64,000 nt of DNA from Rhizocola hellebori. GTDB lineage: Bacteria > Actinomycetota > Actinomycetes > Mycobacteriales > Micromonosporaceae. Under the pieces are notes generated by a model. The model was not told the origin of the DNA. It was given only the letters and a program-made list of their open reading frames with translations, and ran no database searches. The stretch lies in the NCBI RefSeq assembly GCF_016862955.1, contig NZ_BONY01000047.1, forward strand, positions 16,587-80,586, in the 5' to 3' direction. Of the stretch, positions 50,896 to 59,088 are shown piece by piece. The position numbers were made by a program, and so were the translations under genes. The stretch's first letter is position 1. Each line of letters opens with the position of its first letter.

Positions 50896-51225
50896 TTAGG
50901 CCAGGCGAGGGTTGACGGCACGCAAACGCGCCTCGGCCACCGTCGCGAGCTGCCGCAGCCGCGCGGTCTCCGCCCGCAGCGCCTCAAGGCCGGCGCCGGT
51001 CAGGCTGTAATAGCGGCGCAGCCGGCCCTCAGCGATCTCGTCGCGCACGTGCTCGACCAGACCCTGTGCGACGAGCCGGTCGAGGGCGGCGTACAACGTA
51101 CCCGGCAACAACTTGACCCGATCTCCGGAAAGCTCGGCCACATCCCGGATGATGCCGTAGCCGTGCCGTGGCCCATCGGCCAGAACGGTCAGCACCAGAA
51201 ACGTCGGCTCGCGCATCTCAGCCAT
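50896..51225 (-). CDS. PadR-family transcriptional regulator, first copy
   Basis: 109 residues. The PadR winged helix is plain: MREPTFLVLTVLADGPRHGYGIIRDV, LLPGTLYAALDRLVAQGLVEHV as recognition helix, and GRLRRYYSLTGAGLEAL as wing and dimer helix. The start may be ATG at 51225 or the fourth codon, ATG at 51216. It lies directly before the membrane protein gene and just behind a perfect inverted repeat, pointing to autoregulation of the two-gene operon. Confidence 0.92.
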   Translation of the reverse strand: MAEMREPTFLVLTVLADGPRHGYGIIRDVAELSGDRVKLLPGTLYAALDRLVAQGLVEHVRDEIAEGRLRRYYSLTGAGLEALRAETARLRQLATVAEARLRAVNPRLA

Positions 51226-51233
51226 GCGACCAA

Positions 51234-51256
51234 CATATATTGGTTGTCAATATATG
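51234..51256. promoter_or_regulatory. Perfect inverted repeat upstream of the first PadR gene
   Basis: Arms CATATATTG (51234-51242) and CAATATATG (51248-51256) with a five-base centre, nine bases before the PadR start. Its A/T-rich dyad fits a PadR operator and overlaps the likely -10 region. Confidence 0.65.
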
Positions 51257-51312
51257 CGCAAGGCTCAGGTCCTCCTCCCCGTCAAGCGCCGGGGTGCTTT
51301 CTGCCGTCGCGG

Positions 51313-51675
51313 TTACATCGACACCGAGATGTAGGGGCGCAGTTCGAAGGCGCCGAAGCGGGCGGTGGGGTGCCGGGAGGCGATCTCGATAGCCTGGTCG
51401 AGATCCTCGCATTCGAGCACGCTGTAGCCGGCGATCTGCTCCTTGGCCTCGGCGAACGGACCGTCCGTGATCAGTAGCTCGCCGTCGCGTACCCGCAATG
51501 TGGTGCTCGCCCGCGGCAGGGTGAGCCGGCCGCCGCCGATGAGGATGCCGCGGGAGTTCATCTCCTCGTCCCACGCGGTCAGGTCACGGTCGTCGTCCGG
51601 GCTCAGCGCTGCCTCGCCGTCGTCCCAGGCGTTGAGCAGAGCTTCGTCGATGTAGTGGATGAGCATGTATTTCAT
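51313..51675 (-). CDS. YciI/DGPF-domain protein
   Basis: 120 residues, ATG with a strong AGGAGGAGAACC site. The DGPF family features are clear: MKYMLIHY at the start, a WDEEMNSRGILIGGGRL stretch, and LLITDGPFAEAKEQIAGYSVLEC, followed by the C-terminal beta strand RPYISV. These dimeric alpha-beta-barrel proteins often accompany extracytoplasmic sigma factors, but no sigma gene is visible here, so the protein stands alone. Catalytic role not established. Confidence 0.88.
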   Translation of the reverse strand: MKYMLIHYIDEALLNAWDDGEAALSPDDDRDLTAWDEEMNSRGILIGGGRLTLPRASTTLRVRDGELLITDGPFAEAKEQIAGYSVLECEDLDQAIEIASRHPTARFGAFELRPYISVSM

Positions 51676-51784
51676 GGTTCTCCTCCTGGTGAGTCAGAGC
51701 CGTTCGCTCTCGCCGAGCTATGTCACCGGTTCGACGAAACGGGAGGGCCGATATGGACAGGGCTCGGAAAAGATCTTCGCACGC

Positions 51785-54085
51785 TCACCTCCGAGCCAGA
51801 TTCGCGATCTCTCCCGCCGAAAGCGCCTTCGCCTGCGCCCGCACCTCGTCTATCGCGCCCGCGAAGAAAGCACCGTCCATAGATCGTCCTATGTGGAAGA
51901 TGCCGGCGGAGGCCCACGAGATCGCGGCGGCGGAGGCTTCCAGACGTCCGTTGACATACAGCAGCATCCGGCCTGCGGCCTTGTCGAAAACCGCCGCCAG
52001 ATGCGTCCACACACCAGCCACGGGTGCGGTTGTCGACAGCAGCGTCTGCCAGCCCGTGTCGCGGGCGTCGGCGGTCGGGATGATGAAGGCCCAGCGGCGA
52101 TAATCGGGGTGATACTCCAGATAGAACGCGCCGCGCGCGGCACCGTCCTGGCTCGCGATCACCCGGTAGCCGGCCGTGGAGCCGAGCTTGACCCACGCGG
52201 AGACCGTGTAGGAGCTGTTGGTGTACAGGGCGGGCCGCGGCACGTCCACCGACTCTGTTCCGCCCAAAGCGAGCGCTCCGCCCGCCCGGCCCGCCCGGTC
52301 GCCGGTCCAGCCGATCAGCTCCGGGCGCGGGTCGCCGTCGCCGGCGAACCACGACTCGTCGCCAGAGTGCCCGCCCAGCGGCCACAGCCCGGCGAGCGGA
52401 TCGGCCATCGCCGCCAGCTCCGCCGCGCCCAGCGCCCGGTCGTAGGCGCGCACATCGCTTATCCCGCCGGCGAACCAACCGCCCGATATCGATCGTCCTA
52501 TATGGAATGCGCCCGACGAGGCCCACGAGACGGCCGAGGCGGAGGCCTCCAGGCGGCCGTTGACATACAGCAGCATGCGTCCGGTGACCGCGTCGAAGAC
52601 CGCTGCCAGATGCGTCCACTCACCGGCGGCCGGGACCGCCTGGGAGGTAAGGGTTTGCCAGCCGGAGACAGCGGAGTCGGCGGTCGGGACGATGAACGCC
52701 CACCGGTCGAACGCGGGGTGGTACTCCAGATAGAAAGCGCTTCGCACGGCGCCATCCTGGCTGGCAACGACACGGTAGCCGCTCCTGTCCGAAAGCGACA
52801 CCCAGGCGCTCACCGTGTATGACCCTTGCGTGGCCAGGACTGCGGACGCCGTCGACGCTTCGGCGGACACGCCGTCACCGCGGAAGGCGGCATTTGCCGG
52901 TGACCGGCCGGCACCGCCCAACGCCCCGCCGCCTGCCCTGGCGTGTCGCGCAGAGCCCGACGCATCGTAGGCCAAGGTGCCCGACCAGTCATCAAGCCGC
53001 CACCAGCCAATTGGGTCGGTCGCCGGCCTTTGCCAACCGGTCAGGGTCGTGAGCACCCGATAATACGCTGCCTTCGCGGAGAGCCCTTCGTCGAAAAGGG
53101 CTGCCGCTCCCCATCCCGGATAATTATCTGGTACCCAGGAGTGTGCATCCGTGAATCCCCACGTCGTGATCGACCGACAGCGCGGCACCGCCAGGCATGC
53201 GGAGACCGCCCAGCCATAGACGTCGGCCTGCCTGGTCAACCGGTCAGCGTTGGCGGGCAACGGCATGCGCACATCCAACTCGGTGACCGCCACGTCGAGG
53301 TCGAGCACGGCGAAGCGGCGCATCGTGTCGGCGAGCCCGGAAAGCCTTGTGGTGTCGAGCTTGTGGGTTTGAAAGCCGATCCCGTCAAGCGGCACGCCCT
53401 GCGCCTTGAGACTTGTGACGAGGGCGAAGAGCCCGCGTGCCTTGGCCGTGCCGCCCTCGGCACCGTACTCGTTGAGGTACAGCTTGGCCGTCGGATCGGC
53501 GACGCGCGCCCAGCGGAAGGAGTCCGCGAGGTAACCGGGGCCGAGGTTGTCGAGCCAGAACCCGGGCCGCAGCGTGCCATCCTCGGCCAGCGGCTCGTTG
53601 ACCACGTCCCAGATCGCCACGCGTCCGCGGTAGCGGGTCACCATCGCCTCTATGTGCGCCTTGAGGATCGCGCGCAACTGGTCGGCCGTGAACCCGCCCG
53701 AGGTGAGCCAGGCGGGCAGGGAGTGGTGCCATACCAGGGTATGGCCGCGGATCGTTTGCCCGTGCGCCGCGGCGAAATCGGCGAGGCGATCGCCGCCAGA
53801 GAAGTCGTACTGGCCTCGCACCGGCTCGACCCGCGCCCACTTCATGTCGTCTTCTGGAGTCACAGTGCTGAACTCCGCGCCCAGTTTCGCCTGGTAAGCA
53901 GCGTCGTCGCGGAGTGGACCGGTCGCCACGGCCGACCCGATCAGCACGCCGCGGCTCGTCGCGGCATCGCGCAAGGTGGTCGCGGCGGCTGCGGCACCTG
54001 GTGGGTGGGGAGCCAGTGTGCCGAAGATGGCCGTGACCACCAGGCCAAGCAATGCCGACCTGACGACTGCGAAGCGAAAGCTCAT
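51785..54085 (-). CDS. Secreted GH10 endo-xylanase with two LamG (concanavalin-like) domains
   Basis: 766 residues from ATG at 54085 (the frame reaches 54127). Signal peptide about 1-35 (RSALLGLVVTAIFGTLAP). GH10 barrel about 38-375, with acid/base Glu164 in WDVVNEPL and nucleophile Glu269 in VAVTELDV, plus GHTLVWHHSLP and WGFTDAHSWVPD as typical substrate-binding segments. This is an endo-beta-1,4-xylanase acting outside the cell. Two homologous LamG-type beta-sandwiches of about 195 residues follow (about 380-570 and 575-766), each with a GAxRxAFYLEYHP strand, a WTHLAAVFD strand, MLLYVNGRLEAS and FHIGRS. They probably bind polysaccharide in place of a conventional CBM. Confidence 0.93.
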   Translation of the reverse strand: MSFRFAVVRSALLGLVVTAIFGTLAPHPPGAAAAATTLRDAATSRGVLIGSAVATGPLRDDAAYQAKLGAEFSTVTPEDDMKWARVEPVRGQYDFSGGDRLADFAAAHGQTIRGHTLVWHHSLPAWLTSGGFTADQLRAILKAHIEAMVTRYRGRVAIWDVVNEPLAEDGTLRPGFWLDNLGPGYLADSFRWARVADPTAKLYLNEYGAEGGTAKARGLFALVTSLKAQGVPLDGIGFQTHKLDTTRLSGLADTMRRFAVLDLDVAVTELDVRMPLPANADRLTRQADVYGWAVSACLAVPRCRSITTWGFTDAHSWVPDNYPGWGAAALFDEGLSAKAAYYRVLTTLTGWQRPATDPIGWWRLDDWSGTLAYDASGSARHARAGGGALGGAGRSPANAAFRGDGVSAEASTASAVLATQGSYTVSAWVSLSDRSGYRVVASQDGAVRSAFYLEYHPAFDRWAFIVPTADSAVSGWQTLTSQAVPAAGEWTHLAAVFDAVTGRMLLYVNGRLEASASAVSWASSGAFHIGRSISGGWFAGGISDVRAYDRALGAAELAAMADPLAGLWPLGGHSGDESWFAGDGDPRPELIGWTGDRAGRAGGALALGGTESVDVPRPALYTNSSYTVSAWVKLGSTAGYRVIASQDGAARGAFYLEYHPDYRRWAFIIPTADARDTGWQTLLSTTAPVAGVWTHLAAVFDKAAGRMLLYVNGRLEASAAAISWASAGIFHIGRSMDGAFFAGAIDEVRAQAKALSAGEIANLARR

Positions 54086-54156
54086 GGCAGGCAAATCTAT
54101 CGTGCACGCCGACTCGCCGGGGGACACCCTGAGCCCACGGCTCAGGGTGTCCCCGG

Positions 54157-55140
54157 CTACTCCGGCAAACCACGAACTGGGGGTGCTACCTGGCGATCAA
54201 GCGGCGCAAGCTCTGCTGCGGCTACGGCGAGCAGGATCGCGGCGAGCCCGGCGAACGTCACGTTGCGCAGTGGTTCCCAGGAGAGAATCCAAAATGGAGC
54301 GCGGGAGAAACCGTCGGGCGAGAAGTCCCACGCGATGTAGTACAGGATGTTCCATCCGACGGTGTAGTACAGGCAGGGCAGCAACGCCAGGAACCCAGCT
54401 GCCGCACCTGCGGACACCGCTGTTTTCTGCCAAGGTGTCCTGCGCGCCAATAGGCGGCCGATCCGGGCGATCAGCAGCCACCCGCCGAACGTGCCCAGTA
54501 ACGCACCGATGGCCATCAACCAGGGAACGGCCGCCGGCGTCTCCCGGCTGATGACGAGGGACCATCGAGTCAATGTCACACGCACATCGCCCTTGACAGC
54601 TATCCCTCCCACGCAATTCCGGCAGTTCGCAGGCGAGACAGCCCAGCCATTGGCGCGCAACGCTTGTAGGGCCTGCTCCGTCTGGATGGGCCCGTGCTCG
54701 TCCTCGTCGTACGTGTACCAGACACCGCCCGGCATTTCTTGCCCAAGCCGCGGGTCAGTGCCGAAGCGGAAGTCATATCGCTCACGCGAGTAGGGTTCAT
54801 ACCGCACCATGGAGCGGGCAATCGCGTCGGCCTGCGCATCGGAGGGCAACGGGCCTGCTGTCCAGTTCCAAGCCACCCAGGTTCCGAGCACGGCGCCGAA
54901 GACAGCCCCGGCCAGTGCGGTCGCGGCGGCGGCGATCCGGCTGAATTTGCCGGGGCGCAGCCGGAACCGGCAACGGATGCCGGACCAGACAACACTTAGC
55001 GCCGACCGCATCGTGGGCCGCCGCTGCCCTGGCAGAGACCCGTCAAGCAGCGTGGTGAGCATCTCCGCCCCCCGGCTGCGCCGATAGTGCCGGGGAAAGG
55101 CCAGCAGCAGCAACCGGAATCGTTTCGCAAGCGGGGTCAT
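54157..55140 (-). CDS. Membrane protein of PadR-linked module, second copy
   Basis: 327 residues from ATG at 55140, whose ATGA overlaps the PadR stop; an ATG at 55152 is possible, but alignment with the first copy (RLERRYRRLLLCYPLAFRR versus PLAKRFRLLLLAFPRHYRR) supports the later start. Same plan: basic cytoplasmic N-terminus with a GTLL/TTLL box, one helix near 75-95, an extracellular part with a CxxC (NCRNCVGG), and helices VPWLMAIGALLGTFGGWLLIA, AGAAAGFLALLPCLYY and VTFAGLAAILLAVAAAEL. The function is as unknown as for the first copy. Confidence 0.8.
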   Translation of the reverse strand: MTPLAKRFRLLLLAFPRHYRRSRGAEMLTTLLDGSLPGQRRPTMRSALSVVWSGIRCRFRLRPGKFSRIAAAATALAGAVFGAVLGTWVAWNWTAGPLPSDAQADAIARSMVRYEPYSRERYDFRFGTDPRLGQEMPGGVWYTYDEDEHGPIQTEQALQALRANGWAVSPANCRNCVGGIAVKGDVRVTLTRWSLVISRETPAAVPWLMAIGALLGTFGGWLLIARIGRLLARRTPWQKTAVSAGAAAGFLALLPCLYYTVGWNILYYIAWDFSPDGFSRAPFWILSWEPLRNVTFAGLAAILLAVAAAELAPLDRQVAPPVRGLPE

Positions 55141-55478
55141 GCCGGGTTCCATGCCGCCTCACCGGCCTTTCGCGCCCGCAGCCGCGATTCGGCGAGATCG
55201 GCCGCATGACGCATCCGGGAAAGCTCGGCGGCAAGAGCGGCGGCACCTTGATCGTTGATCTCGTAGTAGCGGCGCAGCCGTCCACTCACGACTTCCTCGC
55301 GATTCACCCGCACCAGCCCCTCCTCGACCAGCCGGTCGAGTGAGCCGTATAGCGTGCCAAGGCTGAGTTTGAGCCGTCCGCTGGACAGCACGTGCACCTC
55401 TTCGATGAGCCCGTATCCATGCAGCGGTTTCCCGGCGAGGGCCGAAAGAATCAAGAACGTTGGCTCTCTCATCATCAT
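55137..55478 (-). CDS. PadR-family transcriptional regulator, second copy
   Basis: 113 residues from the ATG at 55478 (the frame is open to 55568, but the PadR domain starts here, as in the first copy: MMREPTFLILSALAGKPLHGYGLIEEV). The recognition helix LSLGTLYGSLDRLVEEGLVRV and the wing GRLRRYYEINDQGAAAL are present. It shares the REPTFL start and the module layout with the first copy, so the two PadR/membrane units are an old duplication. A/T-rich direct repeats precede the start. Confidence 0.9.
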   Translation of the reverse strand: MMMREPTFLILSALAGKPLHGYGLIEEVHVLSSGRLKLSLGTLYGSLDRLVEEGLVRVNREEVVSGRLRRYYEINDQGAAALAAELSRMRHAADLAESRLRARKAGEAAWNPA

Positions 55479-55484
55479 GGCGAC

Positions 55485-55507
55485 GATATTATGGTTACGA
55501 AGATATT
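55485..55507. promoter_or_regulatory. A/T-rich direct repeat GATATT upstream of the second PadR gene
   Basis: GATATT at 55485-55490 and 55502-55507, with TGGTTAC between, seven bases before the PadR start. It occupies the same place as the perfect dyad of the first copy and shares an ATATTxTGGTT word with it; probable operator or promoter. Confidence 0.4.
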
Positions 55508-55611
55508 TTGGCAAGGAGGATGTTCGGGGCATCTTCCAAAGCTTGGCGTGACGCGGCCGACGGGTCACTTCGGTGTGTTCCCGTCGGCCGCCGGCAACAT
55601 CCGGCCTGGGC

Positions 55612-56811
55612 TCAGAACTCGACGACGATCGAGATTCCGAACCATTGTGCGGCTGTGCCCCAGCGCTGCAGGTAGTTGGTGGTGGCCCCGTGGCCGATGA
55701 CGGTGCCTCTGGCGTGCACGGTCAGGCCGTCGACGGAGTAGACGTAGAACGGCCCGCCGGAGTCGCCGGGCCGGCTGGTCAGTCCGCCCTCGGTGGTAAG
55801 CAGGCCGGGGATGCATCCCTCGGGGACTTCCACAGAGCACAGGACCCCCGAGTAGCTGGTCGCGGTGTGCCCGCATTGCTCGAGGCTGGTGATGCCGCTG
55901 CGGCAGTAGTTGGGGTACCCGAGGACGGCATCGCCCGCCCCGGCCACGAATGCCGCGCTCTCCGCCTGGCCCGGGGCGCCGGTGTAGATGACGCCCTGGT
56001 AGGTGCTGCCACCGAGCAGCTCAATGTCGTAGGTGGGGAACGGCGCCCGCGAGACCACCAGGCCGAAGTAGTAACCGTCCGAGATCGAGAAGGCGGTCGC
56101 CAGGAACGGCGCGCAATGCCCGGCGGTGAGCATGAACCGCGCCCCGGACGCGGACTGGACGGTGAACCCGGTGGAACAGATGGTCTGCGTCCCCTGTGGC
56201 CGCCAGCCGGCCCCGCCCCAGTGCGGCTCCGGGTCGGCCAGCCGCCGAGACAAACCGGTAGCGCCGTATCTGATAGTGATGGTGGACCCGAACTTCTCGC
56301 GCACCGGGGCCATCACGTCGTACGGGGCATCGGTCTCGACAACCAGCGTGTCGTTGACCACGTTGTGGTGCCAGCCGTAGCTGTACTTCCTTGCGGCCGG
56401 GTGGAAATCGCGCGCCTGCAACATCGGCCCTATCCCGTCCAGCGTGGCCTGGGGCACGGTGCTGGTGTGGACCACCACCGACGTGTCGACCGCACGGAAG
56501 TCAGTCGCGCTCAGCGTGCTGCCCCGGCCGCTGGCGGGGATCAGCACACCGAACCCGCCGCGGGCCTGGTCCCAGTACACGCCGATCGCCCCCCGCGGTT
56601 CGGCGATCGCCTGGAGCTTTGCGTTGGTGGCAATCAGCTTGGCATCAGCGGCGACCCTCGACCCGGTCGGGCCGGCGGCCACCCGAGCGCCGCCGTCCGC
56701 GGAAACGGCCCCCGACGCCATCGCCGACGCCGGAGACACGGCCAGCACCAGCGCGCATGCCAGCCCGGCCGGAATCAGCCGGACACGTAATCTTCGCCTT
56801 CCTACTTGCAT
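55612..56811 (-). CDS. Secreted trypsin-like (S1) serine protease with propeptide
   Basis: 399 residues, ATG with a strong GGTGAGGAGGAGGCA site. Signal peptide about 1-32 (RLRVRLIPAGLACALVLAVSPASAMA), then a propeptide of roughly 150 residues as in alpha-lytic-type proteases (LDGIGPMLQARDF, VVNDTLVVETDAP). Catalytic triad: His232 in LTAGHC, Asp262 in TYDIELL and Ser351 in RPGDSGGPF. Cysteines at CSTG, AGHC, YCRSG, EQCGH, VLCSVEVPEGC could form three disulfides. It acts extracellularly; substrate preference is not decidable. Unlike the 28-kb protease it has no FG-GAP repeats. Confidence 0.92.
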   Translation of the reverse strand: MQVGRRRLRVRLIPAGLACALVLAVSPASAMASGAVSADGGARVAAGPTGSRVAADAKLIATNAKLQAIAEPRGAIGVYWDQARGGFGVLIPASGRGSTLSATDFRAVDTSVVVHTSTVPQATLDGIGPMLQARDFHPAARKYSYGWHHNVVNDTLVVETDAPYDVMAPVREKFGSTITIRYGATGLSRRLADPEPHWGGAGWRPQGTQTICSTGFTVQSASGARFMLTAGHCAPFLATAFSISDGYYFGLVVSRAPFPTYDIELLGGSTYQGVIYTGAPGQAESAAFVAGAGDAVLGYPNYCRSGITSLEQCGHTATSYSGVLCSVEVPEGCIPGLLTTEGGLTSRPGDSGGPFYVYSVDGLTVHARGTVIGHGATTNYLQRWGTAAQWFGISIVVEF

Positions 56812-57161
56812 TGCCTCCTCCTCACCTAATCCCTACAAGGCGCGACAATCAAAAACACTGAAATTGTCGATGCCTGACGACGAGGCGAGTAGAGCAGGAG
56901 GCCTAACCTAATCAGCTAAGTGGAGACGGCGGCCTAACTTAATCGATAAACATGGTCTTCCGATGGATCCACGAAGCTACCGCCGGGATTCCATGAGCAT
57001 CAAGGCATCGCTCATCGCTACCGGATTCCCTTCGGTGAGATCAAGCCAGCGTAAACTGCGAAACCGCACGGCGCGAGGACCCCATTGGGGACGACGCACG
57101 AACCGTCCGATTAGGATGGTCGAGGATCCGTTGGTGGACAGAGAATGCGCACTTCTTCTCC
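56812..57161. other. Intergenic region upstream of the secreted protease
   Basis: 350 bases between the protease start and the oxidoreductase stop. It contains two related copies of GGCCTAACxTAATC (listed separately) and an A/T-richer stretch around 56940-56955; otherwise I see no gene or RNA. Confidence 0.5.
56900..56946. repeat. Direct repeat GGCCTAACYTAATC upstream of the protease
   Basis: GGCCTAACCTAATCAG at 56900-56915 and GGCCTAACTTAATCGA at 56931-56946, 31 bases apart (three helical turns), 89-135 bases before the protease start. Candidate binding sites for an activator or repressor. Confidence 0.45.
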
Positions 57162-58178
57162 TCAGCTGTCGAGGCGGACGAGCATCTTGCCGGTGTTGGC
57201 GCCGCGGAGCACGCCGAGGAAAGCTGACGGGGCCTGTTCCAGGCCGTCGACGACGGTCTCGGCGGTGCGCAGGGACCCGTCGCGCAGCCAGCCGCTCGCC
57301 CGCTCGATCCACTCGGGGAACCGGTGGAAGTAGGAGGTCACTAGGACGCCGCGCAGGGTCATCTCCTTCCAGTACGCCTGGTAGAGATTGTCAGGACCGG
57401 GAACCGGGCCTTTCGCGTTGTACGAGCTGATCGCCCCGACGAGAGCGAACCGCGCGCCGGGCCTGGCGGCGGCGATCGCCGCGGCCAGGTGGTCGCCGCC
57501 CACGTTGTCGACGTACACGTCGATGCCCTGTGGTGCCGCTCGGGTGAGCTGCGCCGCGATCGGGCCGGCGTGGTAGTCGATGGCCACGTCGAAGCCGAAG
57601 TCGGTGGTGAGCTTCTTGGCCTTGTCCGGGCCGCCGGCCGAGCCGATCACCGTTGCGGCGCCTAGTAGGCGGGCGACCTGACCGGCGACGCTGCCGACCG
57701 CACCCGCGGCGGCAGAGACGAACACGACATCGCCGGAACGTATCGACGCCACGTCGGTCAGCGCCGCGTACGCGGTCAGGCCGGTGGTGCCGAGCGGGCC
57801 GAGGTATGCCTGTGGCGGCGCGGCCGTGACGTCCACGACGTTCGCGGCCGCGGCATCGACGACGGCATAGTCCCGCCAGCCGAGGAAATGCGACACGGTC
57901 GCGCCGACCGGGACACCGTCGGACCGGGAGTCGACAACCTCACCGACCGCGCTGCCCTCCAACGCGACGCCAACCTGGAACGGCGGGAGGTAGGACGGCG
58001 TGTCGTCCATCCGTCCGCGCATGTACGGATCGACCGATAGCCAGGTATTCCTGACCAGGATCTGCCCGTCGGTGAGTGGAGGCACCGTGTCGCGGACGAG
58101 TTCGAAGTGCTGGGGGCCGGGTTCGCCCAGCGGGCGGCCGGCCAGCCGGATCTCCCGGCTGGTGAGAGTGGTTGCCAT
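57162..58178 (-). CDS. NADP-dependent MDR oxidoreductase (leukotriene-B4 dehydrogenase/CurA type)
   Basis: 338 residues from ATG at 58178 (the frame is open further, but the family N-terminus TSREIRLAGRPLGEPGPQHFEL starts here). Zinc-free medium-chain reductase: catalytic-domain segments LSVDPYMRGRM and VGVALEGSAVGEVVDS, Rossmann loop SAAAGAVGSVAGQVARLLGA, then GFDVAIDY and DVYVDNVGGDHL, and the C-terminal LVTSYFHRFPEW and GANTGKMLVRL. It would reduce activated C=C bonds of enones using NADPH. It is divergent from an MmyB-like regulator, a common arrangement, and probably controlled by it through the palindrome between them. Confidence 0.92.
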   Translation of the reverse strand: MATTLTSREIRLAGRPLGEPGPQHFELVRDTVPPLTDGQILVRNTWLSVDPYMRGRMDDTPSYLPPFQVGVALEGSAVGEVVDSRSDGVPVGATVSHFLGWRDYAVVDAAAANVVDVTAAPPQAYLGPLGTTGLTAYAALTDVASIRSGDVVFVSAAAGAVGSVAGQVARLLGAATVIGSAGGPDKAKKLTTDFGFDVAIDYHAGPIAAQLTRAAPQGIDVYVDNVGGDHLAAAIAAARPGARFALVGAISSYNAKGPVPGPDNLYQAYWKEMTLRGVLVTSYFHRFPEWIERASGWLRDGSLRTAETVVDGLEQAPSAFLGVLRGANTGKMLVRLDS

Positions 58179-58224
58179 GCCGACCAGCGTGCGGTCCCGA
58201 TCGTGGCGCAGCCAGAACCCTGGA

Positions 58225-58236
58225 TTGGGTACCCAA
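58225..58236. promoter_or_regulatory. Perfect palindrome TTGGGTACCCAA between the divergent genes
   Basis: Twelve-base perfect dyad 47 bases before the oxidoreductase start and 22 before the regulator GTG; a related GGTTACCC follows. Candidate operator of the XRE regulator. Confidence 0.55.
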
Positions 58237-58257
58237 ATGATGGTTACCCTTGGCGCG

Positions 58258-59088
58258 GTGGACACCCATACGGAGTTGACCCGCTTCCTGAAGTCGCGCC
58301 GAGCCAGGCTGCAGCCCGAAAACGTCGGCGTGCCCCGATACGGCGAGCGCCGCCGCGTCCCGGGCCTGCGCCGTGAGGAGCTGGCGCAACTCGCCGGGGT
58401 GAGTGTCACCCACTACACCCGGCTGGAGCAGGGCCACGGCCGCAGCGTGTCGGCCGAGGTCCTCGACGCCGTCGCCGGCGCGTTGCGGTTGACCGGTGAC
58501 GAGCGGGAACACCTGGCCAACCTCGTCCACCCACCGCGGCCCGATCGCGGGCCGGGCGAGCCGAAGGTGCGCACCGACCTGCTGTGCCTGATCGAGGGCA
58601 TGACGCACACGCCCGCTTTCGTGCACGGCCGGCACGGCAACATCCTGGCCTGGAACGGGCCGGCCGGACGTCTCCTCGGCGACCTCGACGCGCTGCCACC
58701 CGCCCAACGCTCCTGGCCACATCTGGTCCTCCTCGACGGCCAGTTCCGGTCGATGATCGACGACAAGGACTGGGAACCGTTGGCCCGCCAGCACATCGCT
58801 TACCTGCGCCTGTGCCTGGGCCGCTACCCCCAGGACGCCGAGCTGGTCACCGTCATCGAGTCGCTGCACTCCCCAAGCGCCGACTTCCGCCGGCTCTGGG
58901 CCGAGCACCAGGTCGCAGACTGGGCCGCCGTCACCTGCCACCTGCGGCACCCGACGGCGGGTGACATCGCCATCTCCATCGACGTCATGAAGCCCAGCGG
59001 CCAGCCAGACCAGTGGCTCGTCACGTTCGCGACAGAGCCGGGCTCGCCGTCGCAGGAGGCACTGCGCCGACTGGAGATTGGGCCCTAA
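58258..59088 (+). CDS. XRE-family regulator with MmyB-like ligand-binding domain
   Basis: 276 residues from GTG at 58258, where the family N-terminus (DTHTELTRFLKSRRARLQPE) begins; an ATG at 58237 would abut the palindrome. Helix-turn-helix about 30-70: RRVPGLRREELAQLAGVSV, then YTRLEQGHGRSVSAEVLDAVAGAL. The C-terminal MmyB-like domain (about 100-270) has a PAS-like fold: NILAWNGPAGRLLGDL, AYLRLCLGRYPQD, and the late DVMKPSGQPDQWLVTF. Such proteins bind fatty-acid-like or redox ligands and typically repress the divergent reductase gene, as arranged here. The stop overlaps that of the convergent DHFR-like gene. Confidence 0.9.
   Translation: MDTHTELTRFLKSRRARLQPENVGVPRYGERRRVPGLRREELAQLAGVSVTHYTRLEQGHGRSVSAEVLDAVAGALRLTGDEREHLANLVHPPRPDRGPGEPKVRTDLLCLIEGMTHTPAFVHGRHGNILAWNGPAGRLLGDLDALPPAQRSWPHLVLLDGQFRSMIDDKDWEPLARQHIAYLRLCLGRYPQDAELVTVIESLHSPSADFRRLWAEHQVADWAAVTCHLRHPTAGDIAISIDVMKPSGQPDQWLVTFATEPGSPSQEALRRLEIGP

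Noticed and set aside
55573..56790. 405-codon plus-strand frame over the protease gene
   Set aside because: Antisense to a protease with complete catalytic triad and signal peptide; no start signals.
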